This document shows positions 50,834 to 61,900 of a stretch of 64,000 bases of DNA, in pieces (the stretch's first letter is position 1; each line of letters opens with the position of its first letter). Under the pieces are notes generated by a model. The model ran no database searches. It had not been told where the DNA came from and saw only the letters and a list, made by a program, of their open reading frames with translations. Both the position numbers and the translations under genes were made by a program. Source of the DNA: Oscillospiraceae bacterium (lineage in GTDB: Bacteria; Bacillota; Clostridia; Oscillospirales; Acutalibacteraceae); the NCBI GenBank assembly GCA_022650485.1, contig JALCPP010000003.1:62001-126000 (forward strand), given 5' to 3'.

Positions 50834-52882
50834 ATGGAAAGCGGAAACGAATCCATGTTGGACGTTTATTTGTTTGAAACCAATGATCTGTTGGAACATC
50901 TGGACGATATTCTGATCGAAAGTGAAAAGAATAAAGCGCTGGATCAAGACAGTATCAACGAGATTTTTCGAATCATGCATACCATCAAAGGTTCTTCCGC
51001 CATGATGCAGTTTGACAGTTTGGCGGTTATTTCCCACAAGATGGAAGATCTTTTCGCATTCGTAAGGGAACATGGAATCAATGAGCAGGATCTGGAAGAT
51101 CTGTTTGACCTGATGTTCCGGTCAGGGGATTTCCTTAAGGCGGAGGCAGGCAAAGTTCAGGATGGACAGCCTCTTACAACAGATATCGGCACATTGGAGA
51201 AGGAAATTAACGATTTTCTCAAAAAGATTTCAGCGGATACGGCCGCCGCGGCTGCGCCTTCCAACACGGCGCAGCCCGCCGCACAGCCGAGCGTGTCGGC
51301 ACCGACCAGCCAAGAAGCTGACTTGCTGAAAGGGGAGTCGGACAAGGGGTTTCCGTTTGCCGTTCATGTTTTCTTTGACGAGGACGCGCAGATGGAAAAT
51401 CTGCGCGCTTTTATGCTGGTAAACAGCCTTCAGGATTCCGGCGGCGAGTTCGAGTTTTATCCCCTCGATATCGAAACGGACAAAGCGACCGCTCAGCAAA
51501 TTCAGCAAGACGGATTCTACCTGTTTTTCCGTGAAACGAAGGCGCGCGATAAGGCAATCCCAACAATTGAGGCATTTACATACACGAAGAACTATTCGCT
51601 TCTTGGCACTGCACCGGAAAAACAGCAGCCGGACAAAACTGCCGCAGCTTCCCATGCCGGCGGAAAGAAGCCGCGCAAGGCGGCAAAACAGACACACGCG
51701 CCGATTAAACAAAGCCTGATTAATGTCAATCTTTCCAAGCTGGACAACCTAATGGATCTGATGGGTGAAATTGTTATTACGGAGTCGATGGTTACCTCTA
51801 CCCCGGCACTTCAGCAGGCAGGACTTGACAATAACTTTACAAAAGCGTCGCGCCAGCTGCGCAAACTGACGGATGAGCTGCAGGAAATTGTAATGTCGAT
51901 CCGAATGGTTCCTGTTTCCACGGTCTTTCAAAAAATGAACCGCATTGTGCGCGACATGACCAAGAAATTGGATAAAGATGCCCAGCTGGTTCTGGTCGGT
52001 GAGGAAACCGAAGTTGATAAGACCATTGTAGACAGCATTGCAGATCCTATTATGCATCTTGTCCGCAACGGGATGGATCACGGAATCGAATCAAAAGAGG
52101 AAAGGGCAAAAACCTCAAAGCCGCAAATGGGAACCATTACGCTTGCTGCACAGAATACCGGCGGAGAGATTTTGATTACCGTTTCCGACGATGGTGCGGG
52201 AATCGACCGGAAGGGTGTTCTTGCGAAAGCCCAGAAAAAGGGCCTTTTAACCAAACCGGCGGATGAATACACGGACCACGAGGTCAATCAGTTTATTCTG
52301 ATGCCTGGATTTTCCACAAACGATGTGGTGACGGAGTTTTCAGGGCGCGGTGTCGGAATGGATGTTGTAAAGGAAAACGTGGAAAAGATTGGCGGAGACG
52401 TGACGGTGGAAAGCACACCGGGGCAGGGAACCAAAGTCGTTTTCAAAATCCCGCTGACCCTTGCGATTGTTAACGGGATGAAAATTTCCGTTGGGGATAC
52501 CATGTTTACCATTCCAATCAAAAATATCCTTCAGTCCTTCAAGGCGAAGGATGAGAATATTATGTATGACACCGATATGCACGAAATTATCATGGTGCGG
52601 GACCGTTATTATCCGGTGGTGCGGCTGCACAAGGCATACCATCTTCAGACGGATGTCACGGATATCGGCAGCGGCATTATGATTTTAGTAGGAACGCATG
52701 ATAATTCCTTCTGTATTTTTGCAGATGCGCTGCTTGGCGAGCAGCAGGTGGTGGTCAAGCCGCTTCCGGCTTATCTCAATCAATTCAAAGTGAAAAAAGA
52801 CGGGATAGACGGCTGTGCAATCCTCGGTGACGGCAGCATCAGCCTGATCCTGAATGTTCAGAGCCTTTACAATGCAAGTTGA
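50834..52882 (+). CDS. cheA: Chemotaxis histidine kinase CheA
   Basis: A 682-residue kinase with all five modules: an Hpt domain with the phosphorylated His49 (IMHTIKGSSAMM), a P2-like CheY-binding region (about 175-255), a basic linker (GGKKPRKAAKQTH), the dimerisation domain (about 293-355), the ATPase domain with N box (HLVRNGMDHGIE), G1 (SDDGAGID) and G2 (GRGVGMDVVK), and a C-terminal CheW-like domain. It phosphorylates CheY and possibly CheB; the CheB encoded here lacks its acceptor Asp. GATGGGAGCG precedes the ATG. cheR follows after 22 bases. Confidence 0.96.
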   Translation: MESGNESMLDVYLFETNDLLEHLDDILIESEKNKALDQDSINEIFRIMHTIKGSSAMMQFDSLAVISHKMEDLFAFVREHGINEQDLEDLFDLMFRSGDFLKAEAGKVQDGQPLTTDIGTLEKEINDFLKKISADTAAAAAPSNTAQPAAQPSVSAPTSQEADLLKGESDKGFPFAVHVFFDEDAQMENLRAFMLVNSLQDSGGEFEFYPLDIETDKATAQQIQQDGFYLFFRETKARDKAIPTIEAFTYTKNYSLLGTAPEKQQPDKTAAASHAGGKKPRKAAKQTHAPIKQSLINVNLSKLDNLMDLMGEIVITESMVTSTPALQQAGLDNNFTKASRQLRKLTDELQEIVMSIRMVPVSTVFQKMNRIVRDMTKKLDKDAQLVLVGEETEVDKTIVDSIADPIMHLVRNGMDHGIESKEERAKTSKPQMGTITLAAQNTGGEILITVSDDGAGIDRKGVLAKAQKKGLLTKPADEYTDHEVNQFILMPGFSTNDVVTEFSGRGVGMDVVKENVEKIGGDVTVESTPGQGTKVVFKIPLTLAIVNGMKISVGDTMFTIPIKNILQSFKAKDENIMYDTDMHEIIMVRDRYYPVVRLHKAYHLQTDVTDIGSGIMILVGTHDNSFCIFADALLGEQQVVVKPLPAYLNQFKVKKDGIDGCAILGDGSISLILNVQSLYNAS

Positions 52883-52904
52883 CACGAAAGTTATGGGAGA
52901 CGGC

Positions 52905-53705
52905 ATGATCCATTTAACCGACCGGGAATTTCAGGAGCTTGTCGATTTTATCCGCACAAACTTCGGGATAAACCTTAGTAAAAAACGGCTTTTAATTGAA
53001 GCAAGGCTGTTTTCTGTTCTGGCTGAAAAAAATGTTTCCAGCTTTACAGAGTATTTTAATCTGATTCGCGGCAATTCGAAAGAATTAATTACAATGATGA
53101 ACCGCTTAACAACCAACCATACCTATTTTATGCGGGAACCGAGGCATTTTGAATATTTAAAAAATGTGATTCTTCCGGAATTGACGGAAAATCGGCGGGA
53201 CAAATGCCTGCGCATCTGGAGTGCGGGGTGTTCCACGGGGGAAGAGGCCTATACGGCGGTTATGGTGATGAGGGAATGGTTTGGTTTGCAATCCGGTTGG
53301 GATTACCGGCTGCTGGCAACCGATATTTCCACACGGGTTTTAGAGTCGGCCAAGCACGGCGTTTATTCTGCGGAGTCTCTGCGGGATCTTCCCGCTGGGT
53401 GGCGCTCCAGATACTTTCATACACAGGACGGGCAGACATATCTGCTCAGTGATGAGATTAAAAAAGAGGTCATTTTTCGCAGCTTGAACCTGATGAATCC
53501 TTTTCCGTTTCATCGGCCGTTTGATTTAATCTTTTGCAGGAATGTAATGATCTACTTTGACCAGGAAACTAAAAATAAACTAATACAGAAGTTTTATGAT
53601 ATTTTAAAACCGGGAGGATATCTGCTGATTGGTCATTCTGAAACCGTTCAGCGTGATGTTGTTCCGTTCCAATATATCGAACCTTCCATTTATCAGAGAG
53701 GATAA
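52905..53705 (+). CDS. cheR: Chemoreceptor methyltransferase CheR
   Basis: A 266-residue S-adenosylmethionine-dependent enzyme that methylates glutamates on MCPs. The N-terminal helical domain (MIHLTDREFQELVDFI to about residue 70, ending NRLTTNHTYFMRE) and the SAM-binding motif WSAGCSTGEEAYT (105-117) are conserved; the FDLIFCRNVMIYFD segment is diagnostic. ATG at 52905 is chosen because GGGAG is placed five bases upstream and the family start matches. It lies between cheA and cheB. Confidence 0.95.
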   Translation: MIHLTDREFQELVDFIRTNFGINLSKKRLLIEARLFSVLAEKNVSSFTEYFNLIRGNSKELITMMNRLTTNHTYFMREPRHFEYLKNVILPELTENRRDKCLRIWSAGCSTGEEAYTAVMVMREWFGLQSGWDYRLLATDISTRVLESAKHGVYSAESLRDLPAGWRSRYFHTQDGQTYLLSDEIKKEVIFRSLNLMNPFPFHRPFDLIFCRNVMIYFDQETKNKLIQKFYDILKPGGYLLIGHSETVQRDVVPFQYIEPSIYQRG

Positions 53706-53710
53706 GCATT

Positions 53711-54712
53711 ATGCCCTTTCGACCGGTTCAAGTTCTGATTGCAGATGATTCCACAGTTTTTCTTTCTACTCTTATGAGCGGAATGGAGCAGGATTCTGCA
53801 TTTGGAGAGATCAGAACAGCAGACAGTGTTTCACAATTGGTTGCGTTAAGTCATACATTTCACCCTGATGTTATGGTTGTTGGAGCGTGTCTGCTTAGCA
53901 AGAGCGAGACATCCTTTATGAAATCGAGCGGGGTACCGGTGGTGGTTTTGCTTCGTGCCGGTGAGAATGCAGCAGAAATTCAGGGGGGGAATGCCGCAGA
54001 TTATGTAAGACTGCCCAGCAGTCAGAGTTTGAAAAGTTGGCAGGTGTTTTGCAGTGAAGTTTGCGTCAAAGTAAAAATTGCCGCTGTTGCCATGCCTGCC
54101 AGAACTCATGTGTTTCCAGCGAAGGCGAAATCCCCGGCCGGAGAGCATGAAAAGGTTATTGTAATTGGTGCTTCCACCGGGGGAACCGATGCAACGGCGG
54201 ACATTATCAAACGTCTGCCGCCTCATCTGCCGGGAATTCTAATTGTTCAGCATATGCCGTCGGGTTTTACCAAAATGTATGCCCAGAGGCTGAACAGCCT
54301 GACCGATATCCATGTGTCGGAAGCACAGGACGGAGACCGCGTGGAACGCGGAACGGCTTTGATTGCGCCTGGCGGTCTGCATCTTTTGCTGAAAAAAGAT
54401 TCTAAAGGGTATTATGTGACATGCGTTCGGGGAGAACGCGTAAACGGGCATTGCCCGTCAGTTGGGGTTTTGTTTGACTCCGCAGCGAAAACGGCAGGCC
54501 CGGCAGCGCTTGGTGTACTCTTAACTGGTATGGGGAGAGACGGCGCACAGGGCTTGCTGCACATGAAGCAGGAAGGCGCTTACACGATTGGCCAGGATGA
54601 GTCCACCTGTGTTGTCTACGGGATGCCGCGGGAGGCCTTTGAAATCGGTGCTGTGGTACAGCAGGCACCTTTACAGCAAATTGCGGATCTGATTATCCTT
54701 CACATAAAATAA
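53711..54712 (+). CDS. cheB: CheB-type methylesterase with a degenerate receiver domain
   Basis: A 333-residue protein joined as receiver plus methylesterase. The catalytic triad is intact: Ser155 (IGASTGGT), His181 (VQHMP) and Asp277 (GMGRDGA). The receiver half (about 1-115) keeps the acidic pair Asp12/Asp13 but the phospho-acceptor position reads PDVMVVG, Gly58 instead of Asp; the conserved Ser/Thr is Leu81, and the usual Lys is missing (YVRLPSS). So activation by CheA phosphorylation is not expected. The enzyme may be always active or controlled by binding. It follows cheR by five bases. Family identity is clear; regulation is the odd part. Confidence 0.93.
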   Translation: MPFRPVQVLIADDSTVFLSTLMSGMEQDSAFGEIRTADSVSQLVALSHTFHPDVMVVGACLLSKSETSFMKSSGVPVVVLLRAGENAAEIQGGNAADYVRLPSSQSLKSWQVFCSEVCVKVKIAAVAMPARTHVFPAKAKSPAGEHEKVIVIGASTGGTDATADIIKRLPPHLPGILIVQHMPSGFTKMYAQRLNSLTDIHVSEAQDGDRVERGTALIAPGGLHLLLKKDSKGYYVTCVRGERVNGHCPSVGVLFDSAAKTAGPAALGVLLTGMGRDGAQGLLHMKQEGAYTIGQDESTCVVYGMPREAFEIGAVVQQAPLQQIADLIILHIK

Positions 54713-54735
54713 ATCATTACCGGGAGTTGCTGAAA

Positions 54736-56811
54736 TTGAAAAAAATTCGTTTAAAAACAATTCTACAATCGCATCTGAAAAACAGAAAATTTGTTCACGC
54801 GAAATCCAATGCAACCGGGAAGAAAAAAAGACTGAATCAGAAAGGGTTAAAAAGAAAGCTGCTTTTGCGGTTTATGCTGATTACGGTATCCATTTGCATT
54901 GTGTTTGGCGGAACGACGGTCTTTTTGATTTATCAAAATTCAGTGAATTTTATGAAGGAGGAAGTAGACGCATCCGCCAAGGCCTACAGCCAGGTTGTGA
55001 TGAATTCACTGGGAAAATATCGAACTGCGGTTACTGATATTTCGGAGGACAGCAAGCTGAATGATGCGTCGCTGTCGGAAGAAGATCTGATTCAGGAATT
55101 GGATTATCAGAGCATGATTCACGGCTTTTTCAAGGTTGATTTGGCCGATGACTCCGGCAAAACGCTCAAGGGCGATGATATTAGCGGCGAAGAGTATTTC
55201 AAAGAAGCATCGAACGGGCGTTTTTCAACCTCCAGCACCTATTATTCTAAAGAAGACAGCGGAATGCTGGTTACGATGGCGGTTCCAATGAGTGCGCCCA
55301 GCAATTCTGCCAATATTCTTTCTAACAGAGTGTTGACTTGCTCGATTTCGGTCGGCACGCTGAACGGCTTGCTTGATGAGGTTACGATTGGCAAGTCCGG
55401 TTATGGCTTTATCGTGGACCGCACCGGGAAAATTGTGGCAGACAAGGATGTGGGCCATGTGCTGGATGCCGTCAATTATATTGAGTTGGCGAAGAAGGAT
55501 GCGTCCTATTCCGGCATGGGGAAAGTTGTTCAGCAGATGTCGGAGATGAAAACCGGCGGTCAGGAAACGACGCTGGATGGAAAGCAGGTTTATATTTCCT
55601 ATCGGCCGGTTTCCAATGCGGACGACTGGTCCATTGCCATGGTGGCGGTCAAATCTGAAATGCTGGGCGGAATGTACACGGCCATTTATATTACGCTTGC
55701 TCTTGTCGCCGCGTTTATTCTTCTGTCCATTCTGATTTCCGGTGGGATTGCCGGGCCCATCATCAAACCGATTCTTTCGTTGGCGGGAAGAATCGAAACT
55801 TTGGCAGACGGAGATCTGCATTCAGCAGTCCCTGTTGTTCACACGAAAGATGAAGTCGAATCGCTTTCCCAAACATTCGGCTCTACGGTGAAGTCTTTAA
55901 ATGGGTATATTGAAGAGATATCCGCTGTGCTGGGCAATATGGCAGACGGAGATTTTACTGTGATGCCGCAGCGCGAATATTTGGGCGATTTTGCTGCTAT
56001 CAAGAAGGCCATGGATTCTATCCTCCTTTCCATGAATCTGATGTTTGGTGAGATACGCAAGATGGCAGACCAGGTTGCGGGCGGGGCGCAGCAAACGGCC
56101 GAAGGTGCCAATGCGCTGGCGCAGGGAGCAACAGAGCAGGCCGGTACGATTGAGCAGCTTGCGGCTTCGATGAAAGAAGTTACCCAAAAAGTAAATGACA
56201 GCGTACAGTACACCCAAAAAGCCGATTCGCTTGTCCTTAACGTAACCAGGCAGGTGACGCAGGGAAGTCAGCAAATGAAACAGATGATTGCGGCGATGGC
56301 GCGGATTGAAGAATCTTCCGGTAAAATTGAGAAGATCAATAAAACCATTGAGGATATCGCTTTCCAGACCAATATTCTGGCGTTGAACGCGGCGGTGGAA
56401 GCTGCACGCGCCGGGGAAGCCGGGCGGGGATTCTCCGTTGTGGCGGATGAGGTTCGCAATTTGGCAGGAAAGAGTTCGGAAGCGGCCAAAGATACTTCGG
56501 CACTGATTCAGGATTCGATTGGTGCCGTGGCGGAAGGCCACAAAATTGCAGACGACACATCGGCGTCTTTAAATGGAATTGTCGACGGGGTCGAATCGAT
56601 GGCACAGTTGTTTGGGTCGATTTCCAGAGCATCGTCGGAACAGGCGAAAGCTATTGGGCAGATTAACCAGGGGTCCGAACAGATTTCAGCGGTGGTTCAG
56701 TCGAATTCTGCGACGGCGGAACAAAGTTCAGCAACCAGTCAGGAGCTGAACCGGCTTGCCCAGATGCTGAAGACTACGCTCAGCCAGTTAAAGCTGCAGG
56801 ATAACAGCTGA
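54736..56811 (+). CDS. Methyl-accepting chemotaxis protein with an extracellular dCache-type sensor
   Basis: A 691-residue receptor. A basic 40-residue N-terminal cytoplasmic segment precedes TM1 (about 44-66). The extracellular part (about 67-310) has the dCache arrangement with the [22 protein letters not shown] segment. TM2 lies at about 314-340, followed by HAMP and the signalling domain with the tip [18 protein letters not shown]. The TTG at 54736 is chosen nine bases after GGGAG; a TTG at 54727 is too close. It ends the cheA-cheR-cheB-MCP transcript, followed by a strong terminator. Ligands of this sensor type are often amino or organic acids, but none can be named. Confidence 0.94.
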   Translation: MKKIRLKTILQSHLKNRKFVHAKSNATGKKKRLNQKGLKRKLLLRFMLITVSICIVFGGTTVFLIYQNSVNFMKEEVDASAKAYSQVVMNSLGKYRTAVTDISEDSKLNDASLSEEDLIQELDYQSMIHGFFKVDLADDSGKTLKGDDISGEEYFKEASNGRFSTSSTYYSKEDSGMLVTMAVPMSAPSNSANILSNRVLTCSISVGTLNGLLDEVTIGKSGYGFIVDRTGKIVADKDVGHVLDAVNYIELAKKDASYSGMGKVVQQMSEMKTGGQETTLDGKQVYISYRPVSNADDWSIAMVAVKSEMLGGMYTAIYITLALVAAFILLSILISGGIAGPIIKPILSLAGRIETLADGDLHSAVPVVHTKDEVESLSQTFGSTVKSLNGYIEEISAVLGNMADGDFTVMPQREYLGDFAAIKKAMDSILLSMNLMFGEIRKMADQVAGGAQQTAEGANALAQGATEQAGTIEQLAASMKEVTQKVNDSVQYTQKADSLVLNVTRQVTQGSQQMKQMIAAMARIEESSGKIEKINKTIEDIAFQTNILALNAAVEAARAGEAGRGFSVVADEVRNLAGKSSEAAKDTSALIQDSIGAVAEGHKIADDTSASLNGIVDGVESMAQLFGSISRASSEQAKAIGQINQGSEQISAVVQSNSATAEQSSATSQELNRLAQMLKTTLSQLKLQDNS

Positions 56812-56825
56812 TTTTCTTACATAGC

Positions 56826-56860
56826 AAAAGGGAGGCTCCTGGCCGGGTGCCTCCCTTTTT
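56826..56860 (+). terminator. Terminator of the cheA operon
   Basis: An AAAAGGGAGGC/GCCTCCCTTTT stem with a 12-base loop (56826-56859) ends in a T-run. The A-run on the left lets it act in the reverse direction for the convergent hydrolase gene too. Confidence 0.9.
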
Positions 56861-56881
56861 ATCCGTTTTCAGAGCCGTCTT

Positions 56882-57595
56882 TTAATACGTCATGATGTCC
56901 CCGCGGTTTTGATAAAATAAGATCTTTTCCCGCCACGGCTTTAGGTAAGGATCGGTTTTCATCGGCTCGTAAAATTCTGTTTTCCCAAAAGAATGCATTG
57001 GGATGACGGCGTTTGCACCGACTGTTTTCATAAAATAATTGAAGCCGAGCAGCGCATTTTGCTTTTGACGGGGATCAACCGGCAGAAAGGCCACGTCGAT
57101 TTTTTCGCCGCGCAGCGTATCGATCTGTTCCCGGTAACGCCGTCCCATCTCAGCATTGGCATCCTCCGGTTCACCGTCCCAGTGCCACCAGTTCAGGTCG
57201 CCTGCATGGTAGATGCAAAGCCCGTCCATCCGGATGAGAAACGCAACGCCCTCGTCCGTCGATTCCAGTCCGCGTACCGACAGATCTCCCAGATTGATGG
57301 TTTCGTTCGGCGCAATTTTTACAGCATCTTCCGGTGGGTGGATCTGGCTTGCGAGGAGGTACCGGATAGTGGGAATTGTTTTCCGCCAGCTGAAAATTCT
57401 GGGGCTGTAGTGGTCGGGATGACTGTGAGAAGCAAAGACAACGACGTTTTTATCACGTATCTGTTCCGGGTCTACGACACCTTTTGACAGCCCGCATCCC
57501 TTCGGGACATCCAGATAATAATCAAAAATAAGAAAATGATGATCGGTTTCCAGTGAGAAAGCACTGTGGTGTAAATACCGGATTTCAGCGTTCAT
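56882..57595 (-). CDS. MBL-fold metallo-hydrolase (UlaG-like)
   Basis: A 237-residue metallo-beta-lactamase-fold protein. The metal motif HSHPDH is at residues 57-62 and a further metal residue occurs in IYHAGDLN. The pattern (YLHHSAFSLETDHHFLIFDYYLD near the start; VIPMHSFGK near the end) is that of the L-ascorbate-6-P lactonase-like or YycJ-unlike small MBL hydrolases. The substrate is unknown. The gene stands alone on the minus strand between the cheA operon and the AEC transporter. Confidence 0.88.
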   Translation of the reverse strand: MNAEIRYLHHSAFSLETDHHFLIFDYYLDVPKGCGLSKGVVDPEQIRDKNVVVFASHSHPDHYSPRIFSWRKTIPTIRYLLASQIHPPEDAVKIAPNETINLGDLSVRGLESTDEGVAFLIRMDGLCIYHAGDLNWWHWDGEPEDANAEMGRRYREQIDTLRGEKIDVAFLPVDPRQKQNALLGFNYFMKTVGANAVIPMHSFGKTEFYEPMKTDPYLKPWREKILFYQNRGDIMTY

Positions 57596-57680
57596 CCTGT
57601 CATCCTCCTTTTGCCCTTATTATATCACGCTTGTGACGGGAGGCATAGTATTACGGTTCGGTTGGCTTCTAGTAAGCTGG

Positions 57681-57710
57681 TTGATAACGACTCATATGTA
57701 AAGGCATAAT
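57681..57710 (+). promoter_or_regulatory. Possible sigma-A promoter of the AEC transporter gene
   Basis: TTGATA (57681-57686) and CATAAT (57705-57710) are 18 bp apart. A small palindrome CTTGT-C-ACAAG (57712-57722) follows and could be an operator. Confidence 0.4.
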
Positions 57711-57802
57711 ACTTGTCACAAGGCGCGGCACACATGATATGAACATTTCACTGCTGAAAACAGGAAATTCGACTTTGTCTTTCACTAACAGGGTGGCTTA
57801 GC

Positions 57803-58726
57803 ATGATATCGTTATTTTGCAATGTTTTGTTTAAAGTGACCATTCTGTTCCTCATGGTTGCTGCCGGTTATGTCTGTGGAAAAGTACATTGGATTACAAA
57901 CGGCGGAGCAAAGGAAATGACTTCCTTTTTATTTTGGGTGGTTACGCCCTGCCTGATGATCTCTTCTCTGCAGGATATGATAGGAAAAGTCAGTATGGGG
58001 AGTATCCTCCTTTCGGGGGCGCTGTCTTTTGCCTGCCTTGTGGTCTGCGTGGCGTTCAGCCATGTGCTGTTTCGAAAAGTATCGCCGCAACGCGGAAAAA
58101 TTCTTCGATTTGCCGTAGCATATTCCAACTGCGGTTTTGTGGGCCTTCCGTTGGTGGAGGCGGTTTTAGGCGAGCGCGGAGTGGCATATGCTTCCGTTTT
58201 TATCGCTGTTTTCAACTTGTCGGTATGGACGCATGGAATTTCCAGTATGAAGCAGGAACGTCAGATTGACTGCAAAAAAGCGCTTTTAAATCCCGGTGTG
58301 CTGGGGTTTGTGGTTGGAATGTCCTTCTTTGGGTGTTCGATTCATCTGCCGGAAGTGATATTATCCCCCGTGCAGTGCTTTGCCGGAATGAATACACCGC
58401 TTGCCATGGTTGTGGTCGGTGTTTATATTTCTCAGGTTCCGTTTCGCGAGCTGTTTACAGATGTCAGCCTGTACTGGGTCTCTGCGGCTCGGTTACTGGC
58501 AATTCCGTTGCTGTGCTTTTTCATTCTGCTTCCCATGCATGTGGATCGGAACATATTCTTATCCGTCCTGATTCTTGCCGCAGCGCCTTCCGCCGCAAAT
58601 TCCGTGATGTTTGCGGCACAGTTTGGGGGAGATACGCGCTTGGCCTCGAAAGCGGTGGCATTAACAACGCTGTTTTCTTCGCTGACCATGCCGCTGTTTC
58701 CCATTTTGGTACAGTACTTTTACTAA
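57803..58726 (+). CDS. AEC family transporter (auxin efflux carrier-like permease)
   Basis: A 307-residue membrane protein with about ten hydrophobic segments, typical of the bacterial AEC/malate permease group. Family features visible are the N-terminal LFLMVAAGYVCGKVHWI, the AVAYSNCGFVGLPLVEAVLG segment in the middle, and the C-terminal LAAAPSAANSVMFAAQFGGDTRLASKAVALTTLFS. The substrate is probably a carboxylate, but this is not established. It seems monocistronic and ends at a clear terminator. Confidence 0.9.
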   Translation: MISLFCNVLFKVTILFLMVAAGYVCGKVHWITNGGAKEMTSFLFWVVTPCLMISSLQDMIGKVSMGSILLSGALSFACLVVCVAFSHVLFRKVSPQRGKILRFAVAYSNCGFVGLPLVEAVLGERGVAYASVFIAVFNLSVWTHGISSMKQERQIDCKKALLNPGVLGFVVGMSFFGCSIHLPEVILSPVQCFAGMNTPLAMVVVGVYISQVPFRELFTDVSLYWVSAARLLAIPLLCFFILLPMHVDRNIFLSVLILAAAPSAANSVMFAAQFGGDTRLASKAVALTTLFSSLTMPLFPILVQYFY

Positions 58727-58742
58727 TTGAGGAAACTGAAAC

Positions 58743-58777
58743 AAAAAGCCGGTGCTAACAGGTAGCACCGGCTTTTT
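58743..58777 (+). terminator. Terminator of the AEC transporter gene
   Basis: A perfect 15-bp stem (58743-58757 and 58763-58777), with AAAAAGCC on the left, GGCTTTTT on the right and a 5-base loop, can work on both strands. Confidence 0.92.
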
Positions 58778-58936
58778 GCATTACAAATTGTATTTAATAT
58801 TTAAAATATTACATTTTTATACTGAGAACAACATAAAAAGGCGGTTTTGAGCCCAAAGCCCTGTACTTTTTAAGGATAAAAGCAATTCTGCTAAAACAGA
58901 GCTTGATTCGGCAAATTTAAAAGTAAAAGTAAGTTT

Positions 58937-61900
58937 TTATTTAACAATTTGTATTTTACTTCCATTTACTCCTTTTTGTATTATGATTTGGCGATCAATC
59001 TGCTCGCGCAGTTCCGCAACATGGGAGATGATGCCAACCAGTCGATTTCCTTCTGCCAGTTCGGACAAAGTGGCAATGGCCTGTTGGCGGGATTCGCTGT
59101 CCAAAGATCCGAATCCTTCATCGATAAACATGGTTTCAATTTTCACGCCGCCCGCAAAACTCTGCACTACGTCGGAAAGGCCCAGCGCAAGGGAGAGAGA
59201 GGCTTTGAACGATTCCCCGCCGGACAGCGACCGCACATCGCGCGTTTTTCCGTTGTAATGGTCCAGCACATCGAGTTCCAGGCCGGAATGGGAGCGAAGG
59301 TCGGTGGGTGATTCCCGGCGAAGCAGAACATATCTGCCGTTGGTCATAGCGGAAAGCCTCCGGTTTGCCTGATGCAGTACGCGATGGAAGTACGCTGCCT
59401 GAACATATTGTTCGAAATCCAGCTTCTGCCTGCCGCTTTGCTCGCCGTTGGCGGTGCGGGAAAGCCCCCGGACACAGGCATATTCTTCCTCCAGCGTTTT
59501 TCGGTTTGCCAAGGCTTTTTTCATTCGTGTTTCCACGCCGCGGTTATTTTCCAGCCGAACTGAAATGGTGTGAAATGCTTTTTCCTTAGCCGACTGTTCC
59601 TGCTGGGCTCGGGTCAGTTCCTGCTCCATTGCCGTCAGGTCTGCGGGAGCTTTTCCTGCGGTTTCCGCTTCCAGACGGCGGATGGTATCTTCGGTGCGCA
59701 CCCTGTCGTCCCGGTAGTCGGTCTGGCGCTGCTGTAAGACCTTTATTTTTTCAGCGGGCAGGATGCTGTCGAAGTATTCCTTCTCGGTGTGAAAACCGGA
59801 TTCCGCCAGACGAAGATGATATTCCTGTTCCAGTTCGCTTGCCTGCGTGCGGGTCAGCACCAGTCTTTTGCGGTTGTCAGCAAGGACTGCGGCGTTGCTT
59901 TCCCGTTCCCCCAGACAGGCGCGGTAGGCTTCCTCCGCTTTTTGCAGGGACTGCTTCATCGCGGTGAGCCTGTGACTTAAGTGTTCCAGTTTTGTCTTTG
60001 CTTCTTTTTGGGTCGGATAGGGAAGGGAAGTGCGCAGCGACGCGGCTTCCGCACGTTTTGCTTCCAGTGAAGCCGTCAGATCATTTCTCTTTTCACGGAC
60101 AGTTTCTAGTTTTTGGTCAGTACTGGCAAGGCTGTCTTCGGTTTCTTGCAGTTGAGAAGTACAGCTGATTTTTCTCTGGCATTGCTGTTCCAGCGTGCTC
60201 AGTTTCTTCTGTGCCTGAGAACGGTTCTGTTCAGCCTGCTTTCGGGCTGTAAGCGCTTTTTGCTGCAGGGATTGAACATTTTCATCCCCTGTTACGCCGC
60301 AAAGCAGATCGTTGACGGATCTGCGAAGATTTTCCCGGTCGGAAAGGATGCGGGTTTCGGCAGATTTCAGCTTTAAGCCGACTGATTCCAGAGCACTGTG
60401 GTGCTGGTCGCGCGCTGTTTTCAGGCGTTTCAGCTCTTCTCCCGTAACAGCGGAACCGCTCAGCTTTGCCGGGTGTGGGTGGCTGACCGAACCGCAGACC
60501 GGGCAGGGGGCTTCGTCACTCAGGCCGGAAGCTAAAATGCCGGCCTGCTGCCGCAGAAAAGCCTGTTCCGCTGAATCGTAGGCGGCATTTGCCTTGCAAT
60601 AGGAGGTTTCCTCCTTTAAATATCCGGACTTGGTGGCCTGATAGCCGGTGATTAGCGTTCGGATTTTCTGAACCGAGTCCAGAATCCCGGTGAGTGTATC
60701 GCAGATTTTGCGTGCGTTTTGTTCTTCGTTTTGACAGGCCAGACGATCCACTTCAACGGTTGCGAGGGCTTCCAGTTCCGCACGAAGCCGGAGCCGTTCC
60801 GCGGTCAGCTTCTTTTTGTTTTCGCTGAGCCGGGTCATCAGGCTGTCCTGTTCAGCAAAGGAGTGCGCCAGTTGCGCGGCGAGCTGATCTAACGCGGCAG
60901 CCTTTTGGTAGTTGGGAAGCGCGGAGGAAAGCGTGGCGATTTGACCGGAAAGCTGTTCGCGTTCCGCTTCTTTTGCATGTTCTGCTTCCGCTGCCTTTTT
61001 CAGTTCCGTCAGCGACTGATCTGCGGCCGTAATTTTGCCGGTGAGTGCCGTAATCTCTGTTTCCAGATTTTGCAGTTCTTTTTGTTTGCGCAGCAGGGCA
61101 GAGTGGGCGGGGGTAACCCGCGATTCCGCCTGTTGAGCAGCGTACAGAGCCGCTGCCTGCCGCTCCATTTCATCGTTGTGTTTCAGCAGCTGCTCATAGT
61201 GGCTGCGCGCCGTATTCAGAGCGGAAAATGCCTGTGCCGTCTGCCGCGCTTCAGCCAGAGCGGCGATGAGTTTTTCCGTGTGGCTCCTCGCTTCGGCAGA
61301 CGCGGCTTCGGCGGTTTTGCAATTTTCAGTATCCGTGGTGTTTTCATCGATGAGAAGCTGTAATAGCTGCGGAATTTGGTTGATATCGTTTTCGTTCAGG
61401 CAGACGGTAAGCGCTTCTTTCAGCGGCTTTTCAGCTTCCGGCTGGATGAGGGCGGCGTCTTGCAGAATGCTGCGCGCACCGTCTTCCCATTTGCGCTTGA
61501 GTTCCAGTTCGCGTTTTTTCAACAGATCTTCCATGCGGCGGAACAGATCGGTGGAAAACACACGGCGGAAGATTTCGGCCCGCTCGCTGCTTTCCGCAAG
61601 CAGCAGAGCCAGGAATTCTCCCTGTGCGATCATGGCCACCTGTTTAAACTGCCGGTGATCAATGCCCAGCAGGCGCACAATTTCCTGCGTTACATGGGAA
61701 CTGCCCGTTTGCACGGAGCCATCCGGCAGGGTCAGGACGGCGTCCGCGCTTTCCGTTGCTTCTCCGGTGCCTCGTTTTTTGGGGCGGCGGTAACTTGGGT
61801 TGCGCAGAATTTTGTATTCTTTTCCGTTGTGCGAAAAGAGAAGTTCCACAAAGGTTTTACTCTGCGGCGCGGCAAAATTGCTTCTCAGCGTGTCCACCGT

